Numbered from the stretch's first letter, positions 26,601-42,109 are shown. The stretch: 64,000 nucleotides of DNA from Halichondria panicea (GCF_963675165.1 NC_087381.1:4527378-4591377), one strand, 5' to 3'. Numbers and translations: made by a program. The notes: generated by a model from the letters alone, not told the origin.

Positions 26601-26746
26601 ACCAATTATGTAAAGTATGCTCTTATCATGCCATGCACTTATATATAATTAATTGTACAGATGTGAGATTGTCGATGCTTCTACCTACTGTTGAGTTTGA
26701 CACCTTGTTTTTAAAACTGAAATATCTCTGCTCAATGTTGGGTTAA
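20620..26746 (+). CDS. Secreted alliinase/TAR-family PLP enzyme
   Basis: Nine exons (20620-20747, 20972-21157, 21467-21557, 22338-22439, 22986-23143, 23201-23341, 23890-24047, 24900-25160, 26661-26746) join in phase to 436 residues. The start gives a signal peptide (MKLLLVVLSLLLGAAQC), then a Cys-rich EGF-like segment (CTGIDSQPCYQCYSGDYC ... YLSEYW) as in plant alliinases, then the fold-type I PLP core: TEGYFMVTGMGAT (cofactor phosphate region), AQAPYYP, TYPDNPSG, MDMVYYWPMYTEI with the cofactor-binding Asp/Tyr, SSKHGGLAGTRFGW with the Schiff-base Lys, GGYAWIMC, and the end YVRLSMLLPTVEFDTL. These match the EGF_alliinase and Alliinase_C families (Allium alliin lyase; TAA1/TAR aminotransferases). 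The reaction, C-S lysis or transamination, cannot be read from sequence. Introns are full of MITEs. Confidence 0.9.
21784..22209. mobile_element. MITE with TACCGTATATACTTGATCAG / tgatcgagcatgtacggta ends
   Basis: The imperfect termini carry matching internal blocks: gcggctactaaatgtttcat occurs near both ends in direct orientation, with gaggctac motifs. It lies in the third intron of the alliinase-like gene and has no coding capacity. Confidence 0.6.
22469..22815. mobile_element. MITE with ACTATTATAAACGGGTA ends
   Basis: The left arm (attataaacgggtactaatt, continuing ttagcg) and the inverted right arm (cgctaaaattactacccgtc, continuing tataat) pair over about 28 bp with few mismatches. It is 347 bp long and lies in intron 4 of the alliinase-like gene. 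Confidence 0.75.
23356..23716. mobile_element. MITE with TTCTATCGAGATTACGCCCA ends
   Basis: ttctatcgagattacgccca at 23356 and its inverse gggcgtaatctcgatagaa ending at 23716 bound about 360 bp. It starts 15 bp after the donor of exon 23201-23341. Confidence 0.8.
25386..25481 (+). repeat. 48-bp tandem duplication in the last alliinase-like intron
   Basis: Two copies of a 48-bp unit, tgctctaagaaataattatg through gattggaagcgac, lie head to tail with no mismatch. Each contains attcatag followed by attgg, an acceptor-like site; the family-specific exon is instead at 26661. Confidence 0.9.
25503..26546. mobile_element. Nested DNA elements in the last alliinase-like intron
   Basis: The outer ends (tgaaacactccgcg near 25504 and cgcggagtgtttca at 26532-26545) are inverted copies. 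Inside them a second pair (ttgaagagttagagggatagg from 25783; cctatccctctaactcttcaa ending 26277) forms arms of about 36 bp bounding about 25770-26290. This pair resembles the element at 41375-41925. A degenerate cctccccca-type transposon end lies near 26440-26475. Confidence 0.65.
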
Positions 26747-27231
26747 TTTTGATACTATTTTTTAACGTGCAATAACTATATAGATCGTATTATTTATTAT
26801 AATTATACAATGTCCATTGTATTACATGACTGTATAATACTATTATAGTTACTACTGCACTAGCTACCGTGTAGCGGGTACTTTTCGTTGATGCAAATTT
26901 TTGTCTAATTATATGAACTGTCCAATTAAATATTTTCGTACGATGCTCTACATACAAAAATAACCTGCTGTAGAAGATGAGTATTTTTGTTATGTTTGCC
27001 TCTAGAATGATGTTTATCAATAATAATAATAGTAGTGCGTATTATACCACATCATACATGTAAGAGATGTTTACGTATCAAACAAAATGATAGTCAAAAT
27101 ACATTATAGCACACACAATCTTATCTTACACAGGGTGCACTGTCCCACTTTAATTGTCAATGCAATGTAATGGAGGCTTTAAGATAATGGTCACAAACAT
27201 AAACAATTAAAACACAGTAAATAAGACCCAA
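26747..27231. other. Convergent intergenic spacer
   Basis: AT-rich spacer of 485 bp between the alliinase-like stop (+) and the Rab stop (-). I see no exon, RNA gene or clear repeat; it probably holds both 3' UTRs. Confidence 0.6.
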
Positions 27232-31593
<4,362 letters not shown>

Positions 31594-31851
31594 TATGGTC
31601 AGCTCTAGCTCTCCCTCTCCCTCTCGTTCGCAAATTAAGCTCCCGTTTTTATGAATAGTGACTGCACAGCTAGCTAGCTATTTGCTAGCTGAGATTTGCT
31701 GAACTAGCTAAAAGGCCGTGGGGAAAGGTCTGACAAAAAAGTGGGTGGGGCTCATTCACCTTTTAGAAGGGCGCGTATTAATAAGAACACTCTTGGGTTG
31801 TAGCTAACAGCTAGCCTGCACTGCACTGCACTGTACTGGCTGAGCCTGATC
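31594..31851. promoter_or_regulatory. Compact bidirectional promoter, Rab / WDR61
   Basis: Only 258 bp separate the divergent ATGs of the Rab gene (-) and WDR61 (+). The interval holds a pyrimidine-rich stretch (ctctccctctccctctcgtt), repeated agctagctagc and a ctgcactgcactg run just before the WDR61 ATG. No TATA box at a convincing distance was seen. Confidence 0.55.
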
Positions 31852-34800
31852 ATGGTGAGAAATCTCTGCTACTAGTGGTCTAGATTGTGAGAACTTTGAG
31901 TCTGACATATCTGCATGTACAATGTCATGTAACGTCTCATAAAGGTGGCCACTCTGTTAATTAACTTAATAACTGAACTCTAAATGTACCTCCTGTATGT
32001 GGCTGCCACTCTAAATGAAAGTGCCAAGATCACATAATTTCCTCCATTATATTTTGTGCTACAATGAAATTTGAAATTCTGTTGGTGTATTAGACTTTTT
32101 ATGACAGAAGAATAGAGCTGCAGCATGTGCAGTCTTAGTTGTCATGATTCTGTACATCTACAATGTATCTTAATACTGGTTAAGTGGTGTAGCATATACC
32201 GTAATTGATGTAAATACAGTGCCATGTCAAGCATCAGCATAGTTTTTGAGGTCCTAAAAGAAGCATCTATACTGTTGCTGTAATTATTTTTTTCTGGCGC
32301 TTATAAAAAGGTTTGTTTGATGAGACATCAAGACAATCATCCTGCATCTTTGACTCCTTTACACTTTGAAAAATTGTCTGACCCATAGCTAGGCCACATT
32401 TATTTTCTCTAGCTGTAGAACATAAGCGCCAGCTGGACTGACTTACTGCTGTAACATTACAAAATAAATTATATTGTATGTAATTTTCGTCTAGCCTGTG
32501 TACAAGATAATAGATACGTAATGATCACTTTATTCCGCAGTACAATACACTAGTGAGGCAAGAACATGCTCACGAGGATGGTGTGTGGGGGTTAGCCTGG
32601 AGCAAGCACTCTCACACAGGTGTGTTAATTGACAAGATCTACATTATTTTTATACTAATTATGTGGTTGGTTTTTGGTGCCTCACACACGTGACATGTAA
32701 AGGTATAAAGGAGGTAAATCTTTCGGGAAATTACATGTAGTTCTGCAATTTGTATTAGGGCTGTATCTATATGAAAGAAGCGCCGCATTCTACGAAGTCT
32801 AAGCATCCGTAAGTAAGGGTTGTTTCGTATGTGATTATTATGCTACTGTAACAGTACCTTCAACCCCTCCCACGCTCACACAGGAGTGGAGACACTGGTG
32901 AGTGGGTCAGTTGACAGCAAGGTAAAGGCGTGGTCATGGGACACCAATTCAGACTCTCTGGTGGCCAAGTGGACGGCAGACGGCCATCAACTTGGAGTGG
33001 TGTCAGTGGCCATTGACCCTAGCGGGGAAGGTGAGGTCATCCCTTGCTACTGTATTATTGTGAGATTTGTAAGCTGCAGGTATGATGCCATTTATAATCA
33101 ATAATTACTGTGCCCTGGCATACTATACTGTACACTGTATAGAGTTTGTGATGTCACAACTTATAGTGTTAATGTACATGTACGTAGTTGCTGCCAGCAG
33201 TGGTCTGGATGGATGTATCAAACTGTGGGAGTTAGAGACTGGGAAGCTGCTGAAGAGTATCGATGGAGGACCAGGTGGGCCGGGACTATACATTTGCATC
33301 CAGTCATTTTGGCAAGGGGGAAATGGTGTGATTTACATTTACATGTAGGTGGGGGGTCATGCTCTCCCGGTAAATGATATACACTCTGAAACGTCATGAG
33401 AAAATTGTTTTAAATCAGTCTCTAAGTTCCAATGCCGCATACAGTGATTTGCCTTTATATATTAGGGTTTGTCTTAGAAGGCAGGTTTGCAACAGTGTAC
33501 ATAGTATCATGATTATGCCTCGGTGCGCATGCGCAAGCGAGGTATACAGTAGTGTGTTTGTGTGTGTGTGTCTGTGTAGACTGCTACAGCTGCTCAAGGA
33601 TGAATCAAGTGCAAGTAAGAGTTCCTATAGGCTTCTAGTCATGTTTACTTGGATTTTAATTCGTGGATTTGCTTCGTTCTCGAGTTGTCCTAATTTTGCT
33701 TAGTAATACTTGGAATGCCATTGCAGCCTTTTCAGAAGAGCACGTATCCAAACTTGTTTACCGAGTGTTGCTACTCTACTTAGTAGTTAGCTATGCACTA
33801 GAACGCTAGTCATTGGTAGCTGCAAGAGTGAGGGCTCTGCTGTGATGCAGCCATTAGACTTGAACTTTTGGCATCAATCGTTTTTAACAACAATCATGGT
33901 CGATCATTACCCACTCTTTGAGTTTGCATGCAGCAAAATTAATTAACGCAAAAATGTTCATCATGTGTATAGTATAACTTCATGTTATGTAGCTTTGGCG
34001 TCTCCACCGAGGCATCAGCACCTGCGATGCTTTCATTATATGGACTCGCATGACATGTGCCAATCCTAATATTAAGTACAGCGTATTAAAGTAGGTGTTA
34101 GAGTCATGTTTAGCATTTCACAGACTAACATTTAATACATAATTTATTATGCATGTTGAAATTTTACATGTATACCGGCTCCCTCTCACAGTATTACATA
34201 CGCAGCTTTTAATCTTCCACCCTTCATATGCAATGGCAGTTGATGTTTGGACTCTTGCCTTCTCTGCTGACTCTTGCCAGCTTGCGACTGGTAGCCATGA
34301 TGGCAAGATCAACTTGTTTAATGTGAAGGAGGGTAAGAAACAGAGTGCCCTCGACACTAGGGGCAAGTTCATCATGAGCATTGCCTATGTGAGTTGCCGG
34401 AAAGATTACTGTACACACATGATTGTAGCTTCTTCAAAAGTAATGGAAAGAAGGCTCATAATAATATGTGAATGAAATTTTTTGAGTACTGTGTAACGGG
34501 AAAACTATATGTAAACGAGTTGAATGAATTGGCAGTGACAATCCATCCTTAATTTGGCGATCCTAGGTAGAATATTCCCCATGATTATCGCCTAATCACA
34601 ACTCGTACAATACAATGTCATTATACTCTTTAGTCATTGTTTCACACAGAGTCGTAATGGCAAGTTGATCGCTTCTGGGGCCATAGATGGGATTATCAAC
34701 TTCTTCGACGTCAAAACAGAGAGACTGCTACATACTTTAGAAGGTTTGCACATCTATGATTGGATCACCTCTTTGTACAAGTGTGATGTACGTGTCTATA

Positions 34801-36589
34801 CAAAATGCTTACATGATTGGAACCTGAATAGGTGCCCTTTTGTTGTTGGCTTTGCCTGAACTTCATCTACCCGTGCATGTTCAATGTATTACACACGTAT
34901 CTTAGCAAGGTATAATAATTAAGAAAAGAAAGTTGATTGACGCAATGTGCTGTGCATGTATGCACCTCATCAAGGTTGGAAGGATTGGAACTATGAACTG
35001 TGCAATCTTCTTGACTTATATTCTAGACTAGAGAATAACAATGATGACTGGCCTGTACGTATCACACGCAAACACTGTCAGGTCACGCCATGCCCGTCCG
35101 GTCTCTGTGCTTCTCTTATGACTCCAGGCTGCTGGTCACTGCTTCTGATGACAGAGATATGAAGATATATGATGTGTAAGTCTGCTTCCTGCTATTGCTA
35201 CAGTGTATTAAGAGTGTTAATGGAAAACACAGCTAGGTTTTTGATTCACAAGTAGTTTTCCCTCCGAGTGACGACGATGATTCGATGAAGCCATGATTGC
35301 TAATGTGACACGGAATGTTCCATGACTGTATAGAACACATAATTTATGTCATCATTTTTACATGCGGTTACGTGATAACAATAATAATTTTCTTGTGTGC
35401 ATGTGCAGTGAGCATGCCATACTGGCTGGGACATTGTCTGGACACAGCTCGTGGGTTCTGAGTGTGGCATTCTCACCCGATGATAAACACTTTGTAACTG
35501 GGTTAGTTATTCGACGTACACTTGCATGTAGGCAGTATAGTTATTTACCCAGTGCGTACTATATAGTCATACAGAGAAGTACTTGTAGATTGCTTCTGAA
35601 AGTAAATCACTTAATTCCTAACACTAGCTGATCGTATCTACTTCTCTTCAGCTCCAGTGACAAAACAGTTAAAGTGTGGGACTCCAGTACCAGGCAGTGC
35701 TGCCACACCTTCAAAGAGCACGGCGACCAGGTTAACATTTTCATTTTCATGCTTGCATGCATGTAGCCTCGAATCCAGGTCACTTGCATATAATTATATA
35801 CACTGTTCGCACGCGCCAAGATTCTAGTAAATTTTCAGTAAGTAAAATTGTTGACATGAACGGATATCCACGGCTGTTTATAAAAAAAGAATGTCAATGC
35901 TAGCTAAGCCTATACTGTCACATTTCCTGTTTTCAACTAACCATGCATATATCAGGAAGTTGGAGACACTAGACAGTAATGGGTGTACTGCTGCTGATAT
36001 GGCCAGAACGTATGGGCACTATGCCTTGGCTAGCTATGGAGGCGTTTGAAGTACGGATAGAGTAGACAGCCACCACATGTGGATATTACATTGCTGTAAT
36101 TTAGTGCCTCGAGCTGTTGTCCTTTGGACCGATTCTTGCTTCCCCAAGCAAGAGAGAACAGCACTAGAAGCTATGATCACTAATGTGACACGACTGTATT
36201 TACAGAATATAAAGTATATACTAGTAGAAATTTACCATAGTATGTCGATCACTGTGTACACATGCATGCATGCATGACAATAAAAATATGTTGTTTGTTG
36301 GGTAGTGCGTAGGTTTACATGCGCAAAACAATCCATCTTTTCAAACGGCCTGGATTCGAGGCTAGCCTGCACAATGACACGATAGCCCATGTAGCCGTAG
36401 TAGCTGCGTGTTACAGCACAGATACAGGGTTTCATGCACAACACTGCACTACGTGTTGTGTCCAGTGTCCTCTATAAAGATTTGATTTTTTCACAGGTGT
36501 GGAGTGTGTGCTACAATGTCAATGGAACTAAGATAGCTTCAGTCTCAGACGATAAAGCACTGTATGTGTATGGCTGTCCTCATGAATAA
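31852..36589 (+). CDS. WDR61: WD40 protein WDR61/SKI8
   Basis: Ten exons (31852-31854, 32541-32619, 32884-33030, 33188-33274, 34240-34388, 34650-34743, 35082-35175, 35409-35501, 35652-35730, 36497-36589) join in phase to 305 residues, the same length as human WDR61. The first exon is only the ATG codon, as its donor GTGAGA follows directly. Seven WD-type blades are visible, with family-specific segments EGHQLGVVS-like [91 protein letters not shown]. The protein is a scaffold of the SKI exosome-adaptor complex and of the PAF1 transcription complex. Intron 4 contains a repeat copy and intron 9 an element with an ankyrin-like fragment. Confidence 0.95.
33515..34035 (+). repeat. Full-length copy of the 'GCCTCGGTG' family
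   Basis: Begins atgcctcggtgcgcatgcgc and ends acctgcgatgctttcat; it lies in WDR61 intron 4 in the same orientation as the gene. It has the same hairpin at the 5' end as the copy at 11740, but only a short TG run. Confidence 0.8.
35764..36364. mobile_element. MITE with perfect 16-bp inverted ends carrying an ankyrin-like fragment
   Basis: tagcctcgaatccagg (35764-35779) is the exact inverse of cctggattcgaggcta (36349-36364). The 601-bp element sits in WDR61 intron 9. An open segment at 35957-36049 inside it looks like the end of an ankyrin-repeat protein. Confidence 0.75.
35957..36049 (+). pseudogene. Ankyrin-repeat-like terminal exon fragment
   Basis: After an acceptor-like atatatcag the reading [30 protein letters not shown], stop has the ankyrin pattern 'D.NG.TA.DMA...GH..LA'. 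It lies within the 35764-36364 inverted-repeat element, so it may be a captured host exon. There is no matching upstream exon in this window. It could instead be an alternative exon. Confidence 0.45.
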
Positions 36590-37300
36590 ACCGTCACGTT
36601 GTACGTATAATTACCGTATATACATGTATGTTGGAACACCAATGCAAGTTGCATGGTCAAGTGCACCCCAATTACGTAAACAAAATTAATTTGGTAGTAG
36701 TTTTTAGCATCCAGACTTATTTGTGGCCAGACATAAACATTGTTTGCATTGTACATGCTAAGTTTAAAATTACTTGGTCTCATGTCTCATGCTGTACTAC
36801 ACTGTACTCAATATAATTATAGCACCTGAAACATGCATGCAAGCATAATTATTTCATGTACGGAATTTCGATTATATATACATGTAGGCCAATGTACCTA
36901 GTTTCAATCATGCATGCTGAGAATAATTTATAAAACAGATGTCTAAAATAATGGCATCAATGTCCATTTTTGGTAAAGATCATTACATTAAGTTTTGATA
37001 TAACGACGTTTTTCATGGCAAAAAATGCTGAAGGTGAATATTATGGCTCGTTCACGTCAGTAAGATAACACTAGCTGAGAATCATGATTATATTAATGTC
37101 GTGTGTCAGTTGTGTGCTGTGCTTATGTCTACGTTAATTTCGTCTATAATAACATTTTTTGGATTTTAGGTATTGAGAATAATGGGTGAAAAAGCATAGG
37201 ATCACCAAAAAACTGGGATCCAGAAATGCTGACAGTGCAGAAAGTGAAATAAAGTGATCATTACCTAAATTTCACTATATTGTCAGAGAGCTAGCTAGAG
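36590..37300. other. Intergenic spacer, no gene recognised
   Basis: 711 bp of AT-rich sequence between the WDR61 stop and the TPGS2 ATG. It contains short acatgta/tacatgta runs and no convincing exon or inverted repeat. It probably holds the WDR61 3' UTR and the TPGS2 promoter. Confidence 0.6.
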
Positions 37301-39652
37301 ATGGACATTCCAGACCCGAAGAGTGGTGTGCTTTCTGGATTACTGGATTACCTTAGTAGGTATAGCTTGGTTATTGTATAGTCAATACCACACATAGCCT
37401 TATAATTTTGCAGCCTCCAAGTTGGAAGTGAGAGACGTCTCCCTAACGGAAGAATTGCCTGCCTCTGTGTCACAGATGCTAGCCTGGGAAGAAGTGAGGA
37501 ATTGTGTTCAGATGGGTGTCTACGTATAAACCAGAAGAAGTTGCACTCCAAAGTTTCGTATGGAGGGCTGCTAATTAATAATAGATCTATATACTTTACT
37601 ACCATGCATTTTTAAAGTTCCTGGTGTACTCGCGTAGTGTAGAGTATCTTTCATAGATCGACGTGTCACTGTTTTCATAACGATTCTCACAGACTAATGG
37701 TTGTAGTTTACCTAGTGACCTGAAAGAGTTCTATCGGACTAACAATGGACTAACACTCACTTGGAAGTACCTGTACAATGGTAAGTTTGGTAATGTACAG
37801 TGCTATTCTTGCTTAATATTTACACCGCTGATTTGTTTACTGAAGAAATCACTTTACTTTTCAAAATGTAAAAGCTTGTACACACTGCATGGTTTATAAT
37901 TGTGTCTGCATTATGTGAGCATTCAAAGACCTTAATGCAGATGTGGTTCATGATATTGGTCGATTAAATGTGAACAGTATACAAGAACTTCATTTGCTGG
38001 GAGGTCAAACTCAAACCGACATTTTTTTCTCTCAAGAAGGGAGTCTCATTTCAGCTAGACAACCCTCTCTCAATGATCTGGATACTCCATTATCGTCAGG
38101 TGGGATGATGGGAGTAAACTAGATGCCAAATGCATGTGTCTTCTACTGTAAGCTATGATAAAAGTAGGGGTACACATGGTGCACAAGGCTCATAGCCCAT
38201 TTCTGTGGCTGATGACGTCATTAAATGTTGGATATGTTCGGCATATAAGAAACTATAGGTTTGTGTATTCATACTCGGGTTCAATCGAGATCAATCGTGG
38301 TATACTGGTCGATCAAGGGTTCAAAACTTGCTCTAGCTGCTTTCCACTTCAGCGGTTTCGCTCTAAACTCTCAGTACAGGTATACTCTATAACACAAGAC
38401 TATCTGAACTACTTCTCATCCCACAGCGAGCTTACTTTAACTATGCTTTCTACACAGTGACGACCCACCACAAGAACGATCATTACAAACACAAATTTAG
38501 ATGTCAGCTTGCTGCGTCTCTACCCCTAGCGCTTCTATTTAAACTCAAAATAATTATGTAGTCTACATATCAACACAAGCTAGAGTTTCTGGACCACTTA
38601 GCAAGTTCTACACTGTCTATAGAATACACAAACCTAGCTATTTCATTTTGTTCTATAATGCATAAAATAAACATTCCCCCTACAAACAACAACCACATTA
38701 GATAGATGGAGCCCCAGTTTGAGTGGACGCTGCAAGACATTCATTTTAGACTATTGTCCATCATGTGGACATGTGTGTCTGGTCTATAATTTGGAGAATG
38801 ACGCAGGTACAGTCACATAATTATATTGTAGAGGTTATAATTATTGCGGAATAGCAGCCTTTCTGCAGCATGCGTGCATCCGATATTAAATTCGTGGGTA
38901 TAAATGTTCGCGGTACATGCTTATTCAGCGAAAACGCGAACATTTCTACCCTTGAAATACATTTCTACCTCTTCAAATTAGCACACCTGCATGTAGTATC
39001 ATAATAATGGTGTAATACATGCATGACTGTGTTCAATTGCTCACTACATGTATAGATTATAACTTATAATTATTGCTGTTTCCAAGATTGTAGGTACTGG
39101 TTGTTGGACCTCTCCCTGTGTTGGCATCCTCTCTCAACCACCTTTTCTGACTACCTGCGTTTGGCCGTTGTCCACCTTGCACTGGTGCAGTGGCCTTATG
39201 CACTCACCATCCTCGGACTAAGCCCTCAGTGGGAGGTTGGTGGATAAACTTTGAGTTTGGTGTATTGAACATAATTATACACATAGCGTTGGTTCCGAAT
39301 GTTCATTCCCAAGCGTCTCGAGATTGACTTGGAACTGTCTGCTCTGCAGACCAACAGTACCAGTATCGCTCACACTACATTGGACACGTCAAAGATTGTT
39401 ATTGTGAAACCCTCTAAAGAAAAGAAGTGAGTTATTAATTAAAATACAATTAACCTAGCGTTATTTCCCGATCAGCCTGTGAGGACGAGGCTAGTATTAT
39501 ACTTGCTATTAGGAAATCACTCAGGCACAGCTAGGGTTGCATGTGGAATATAATTATTTAGTAATTCATTACACGTTGAACCTGTACGGATATTTTGCAG
39601 GTCAAAAGTGGAGATCAGGCCCACACAGGGAGTGCAAGGACATAATAACTGA
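37301..39652 (+). CDS. TPGS2: Tubulin polyglutamylase complex subunit 2 (TPGS2)
   Basis: Exons 37301-37355, 37414-37493, 37693-37780, 37941-38099, 38702-38806, 39094-39235, 39287-39426 and 39601-39652 encode a SMI1/KNR4-like protein of roughly 260 residues. Segments matching animal TPGS2 include LPSDLKEFYRTNNGLTLTWK, IGRLNVNSIQEL, CGHVCLVYN, YWLLDLSLCWHPLSTTFSDY, LALVQWPYALTILGLSPQWE and RWFRMFIPKR. The subunit belongs to the TTLL1 complex that adds glutamate chains to tubulin in cilia and neurons. Exon 38702-38806 ends in phase 1 but 39094 needs phase 2, and about eight residues expected there are absent, so one small exon is probably missing from my model. The first donor used is ctta/gtaggt. 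Confidence 0.88.
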
Positions 39653-39673
39653 ACATACATGTAATTCGATCTA

Positions 39674-41137
39674 TTAATAATTGTATAAATTGCTGCACAT
39701 ACTGGTAATATAAATATCCAACAAATCAGAACGACCAGATAGTTTACTGTCTTCAGCACAACTCTTACATATGTCGGGACTAAAGAATGGTGCATTCCGA
39801 TAATGATACAGCAGTCCTGTGGTGGGTGCCACAGAGTTCATATTGTATCCACCCACGTAGCGTGCCACAGAGTGTATGCTAACCATGTCAACATTTTGCG
39901 GTTTTACGATAAATTTCCATCTTCCGAGGCCAACTGTTTCGGGTATTGGAAATGGTTTAGTCCGATACGTGTTTGTTACGAACTTAGGCTTTTCCACCTG
40001 TACACTAGAATTTGGGCAAGTATATTTGCCATATTGTTCTTTACCAGGGGTTGTCATCATAGCCGAGTGCTTGAACTGGAATGCTCCAACTTTGCTTGAA
40101 TCTATAGATGAAACCATATCGATAATGTTTGTGTGAGACTGGGGGACAATTACCTCGTCAATATCAGTCATAGCAAGGTACTTAACACGATGCATGTTAC
40201 GATACACACAATCCCGAATGGCCAGCAGTTCACCATAGTAACGCAAATCATAATAGGTCAACTCAGATACTGTCATATTGATGGCTTCGATGAGTCCTAG
40301 TGTTTCATACTCCTGAATAACTTGCATAACTTCGATCGAAGGATTCTCACGGTAGTACAGGGTAAACCATTTTGCACCCAAAACACGGTACCTTTCTACT
40401 GCCTCCACAATCACTTCCCTTTTCCAGCTTGCAGCCTGATAGAGTGGTGACTGAAAGCAAACCCCGAGGGGTACCTCTTTAACAAGTGGAGAGCCTGGTG
40501 TGTAATTTTCATACCTACTGTCTAGTATATCCATCCATTCAGTTCTCGGTGACTCACAGGTCGAGGAAGCTGATAGTATGACTTGAATAGGTAAGATATT
40601 AGAGTCCTCAAGCGTACAGGCAAAACGATGTGATAAACAACGTTTGCTACTATTTTCATCTGCTGCGCTAAGCTTTTCATTAAATGTTTCCTTAGTTAGG
40701 CACTTCTCACCACCATCTGGGTACTGGACAAGGCAGTAGTAGTGTGTCTCTGCTGCATGATGCTTTTGATACTGACATCCAAGAATTGCTACCATCCGTT
40801 GGCCTTGCCTGAAGTCGAAAAAAGCTGATACTATTTCCGTATTTTGACGAGTTGATACTAACACTGTTCCCTTGTATTCATGACGTAAAATCGTTGACTT
40901 GGGCTTATTATAACCACGTGTTGATGTTTTACTATCCATCGATGCAATGTTCGATCTTCTATTCTCAATTGTTAGTGAGTGTTGAAATTGGGCTTGTTCG
41001 ACTACATCTACATTTGGTGCTTCAGCAATAAATTTACTGCTGCGTTTTTCTCTATGCATCATGGACGTAAGAAAGTAGTAAGGTAGACACAGCACACTCA
41101 CAGTGAGTGCAACATACACTAGCTTTGCTCTCTTCAT
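39674..41137 (-). CDS. GT92-family (DUF23) glycosyltransferase
   Basis: A single-exon minus-strand gene of 487 residues. It is a type II membrane protein: short cytoplasmic MKRAK, then a membrane anchor (about residues 6-24, VYVALTVSVLCLPYYFL), stem and lumenal catalytic domain. Family features: GVCFQSPLY, VEAVERYRVLGAKWFTLYY, ELLAIRDCVYRN, the DxD-like MTDIDEVI, GRWKFIVKP, and the late HYRNAP. GT92 enzymes include beta-galactosyltransferases of N-glycan core fucose in nematodes; the substrate here is unknown. An upstream noncoding exon is possible. Its stop is 21 bp from the TPGS2 stop on the opposite strand, so the 3' UTRs must overlap. Confidence 0.9.
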   Translation of the reverse strand: MKRAKLVYVALTVSVLCLPYYFLTSMMHREKRSSKFIAEAPNVDVVEQAQFQHSLTIENRRSNIASMDSKTSTRGYNKPKSTILRHEYKGTVLVSTRQNTEIVSAFFDFRQGQRMVAILGCQYQKHHAAETHYYCLVQYPDGGEKCLTKETFNEKLSAADENSSKRCLSHRFACTLEDSNILPIQVILSASSTCESPRTEWMDILDSRYENYTPGSPLVKEVPLGVCFQSPLYQAASWKREVIVEAVERYRVLGAKWFTLYYRENPSIEVMQVIQEYETLGLIEAINMTVSELTYYDLRYYGELLAIRDCVYRNMHRVKYLAMTDIDEVIVPQSHTNIIDMVSSIDSSKVGAFQFKHSAMMTTPGKEQYGKYTCPNSSVQVEKPKFVTNTYRTKPFPIPETVGLGRWKFIVKPQNVDMVSIHSVARYVGGYNMNSVAPTTGLLYHYRNAPFFSPDICKSCAEDSKLSGRSDLLDIYITSMCSNLYNY

Positions 41138-41374
41138 CTGAAAACAATTGACGTATTATTATCACATAATTATAATAATAATAATTATGACAGGCAAAAT
41201 TATACATTATTATGTTTGGGAACCACTGCTTTGACAGGGTTTGTTCCATCTGTAATTAGGGTGTGGCATGGCTATGAATGATTTCGAAATCTTGTACGCT
41301 AGATCACCTATAGCCGGTCCGCGTCCTGTCATGAAGAAGTTCGTCTCGGGGGACCAAATAATAAAGGGCACAAT

Positions 41375-41925
41375 CATAGATAAAAGAGACGAATGGATAG
41401 GAAACACTTAGCGCCTCGAAAACTATCCGCGTTTCCCCCGGGATTCATTTGAGGCCGCCTACTGTACATGGAAAAAAATGGCCAAAAACACAAAAAAAAG
41501 AGACAAATGATTGTCTTACTGTCAGTGTGAGAACCCTGCTGCTGAACTTTTACTTTTGTTTAATACTTGAGGCTATATGACACACAGTACACTACTTATA
41601 TAGGTTGTTCTAGCTGTATTATAGGTGTTATTGGTACAAGAAACATCCTAAGTAGTGAAAGCAATGTTTCTGTATCTCTAGCTACTTCTTAGCAATCCCA
41701 AAAAAGTTTCTGTTATTTCCAAATGATACCTAGTATAAAGGGACATTAAATTGAAGTGGTAGGGAGACTTGGAAAGGTCTGAATTTTTCAAAACAGCCAT
41801 AGAAGTAGTTTTCCTGGGGGTTTGGGAGCGAAACACAGCTGTATCTTAGCTCAGTGTGTGTATTTTATATGCAGCTTATGGGATCACGTGATCCGTTTCC
41901 TATCCATTTCTCTCTTTTGTCTATG
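41375..41925. mobile_element. MITE with CATAGATAAAAGAGACGAAT ends
   Basis: The left 31 bp and the inverted right 31 bp agree at 28 positions. Interior text (cgcctcgaaaactatccgcg) parallels the inner element of the alliinase-like last intron (cgtaacgcggataattttcg), so the two are probably related. Confidence 0.75.
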
Positions 41926-42109
41926 ATGGCATGGCAGACATAAGAAAGGCTTACAATTTTCGATCGTCCTCAGTGCAGTTTAGTCAGGATCCCTAGCTGA
42001 TTAATGGTACAGTTCAGTAGATTTAAGATATTTAGTGTTCATCCACTCTGGATCCGATCCTAGGATCCTCTGCCTACTTTCTTCTACAGTGGGTGTGTAC
42101 CAGGGCTAG

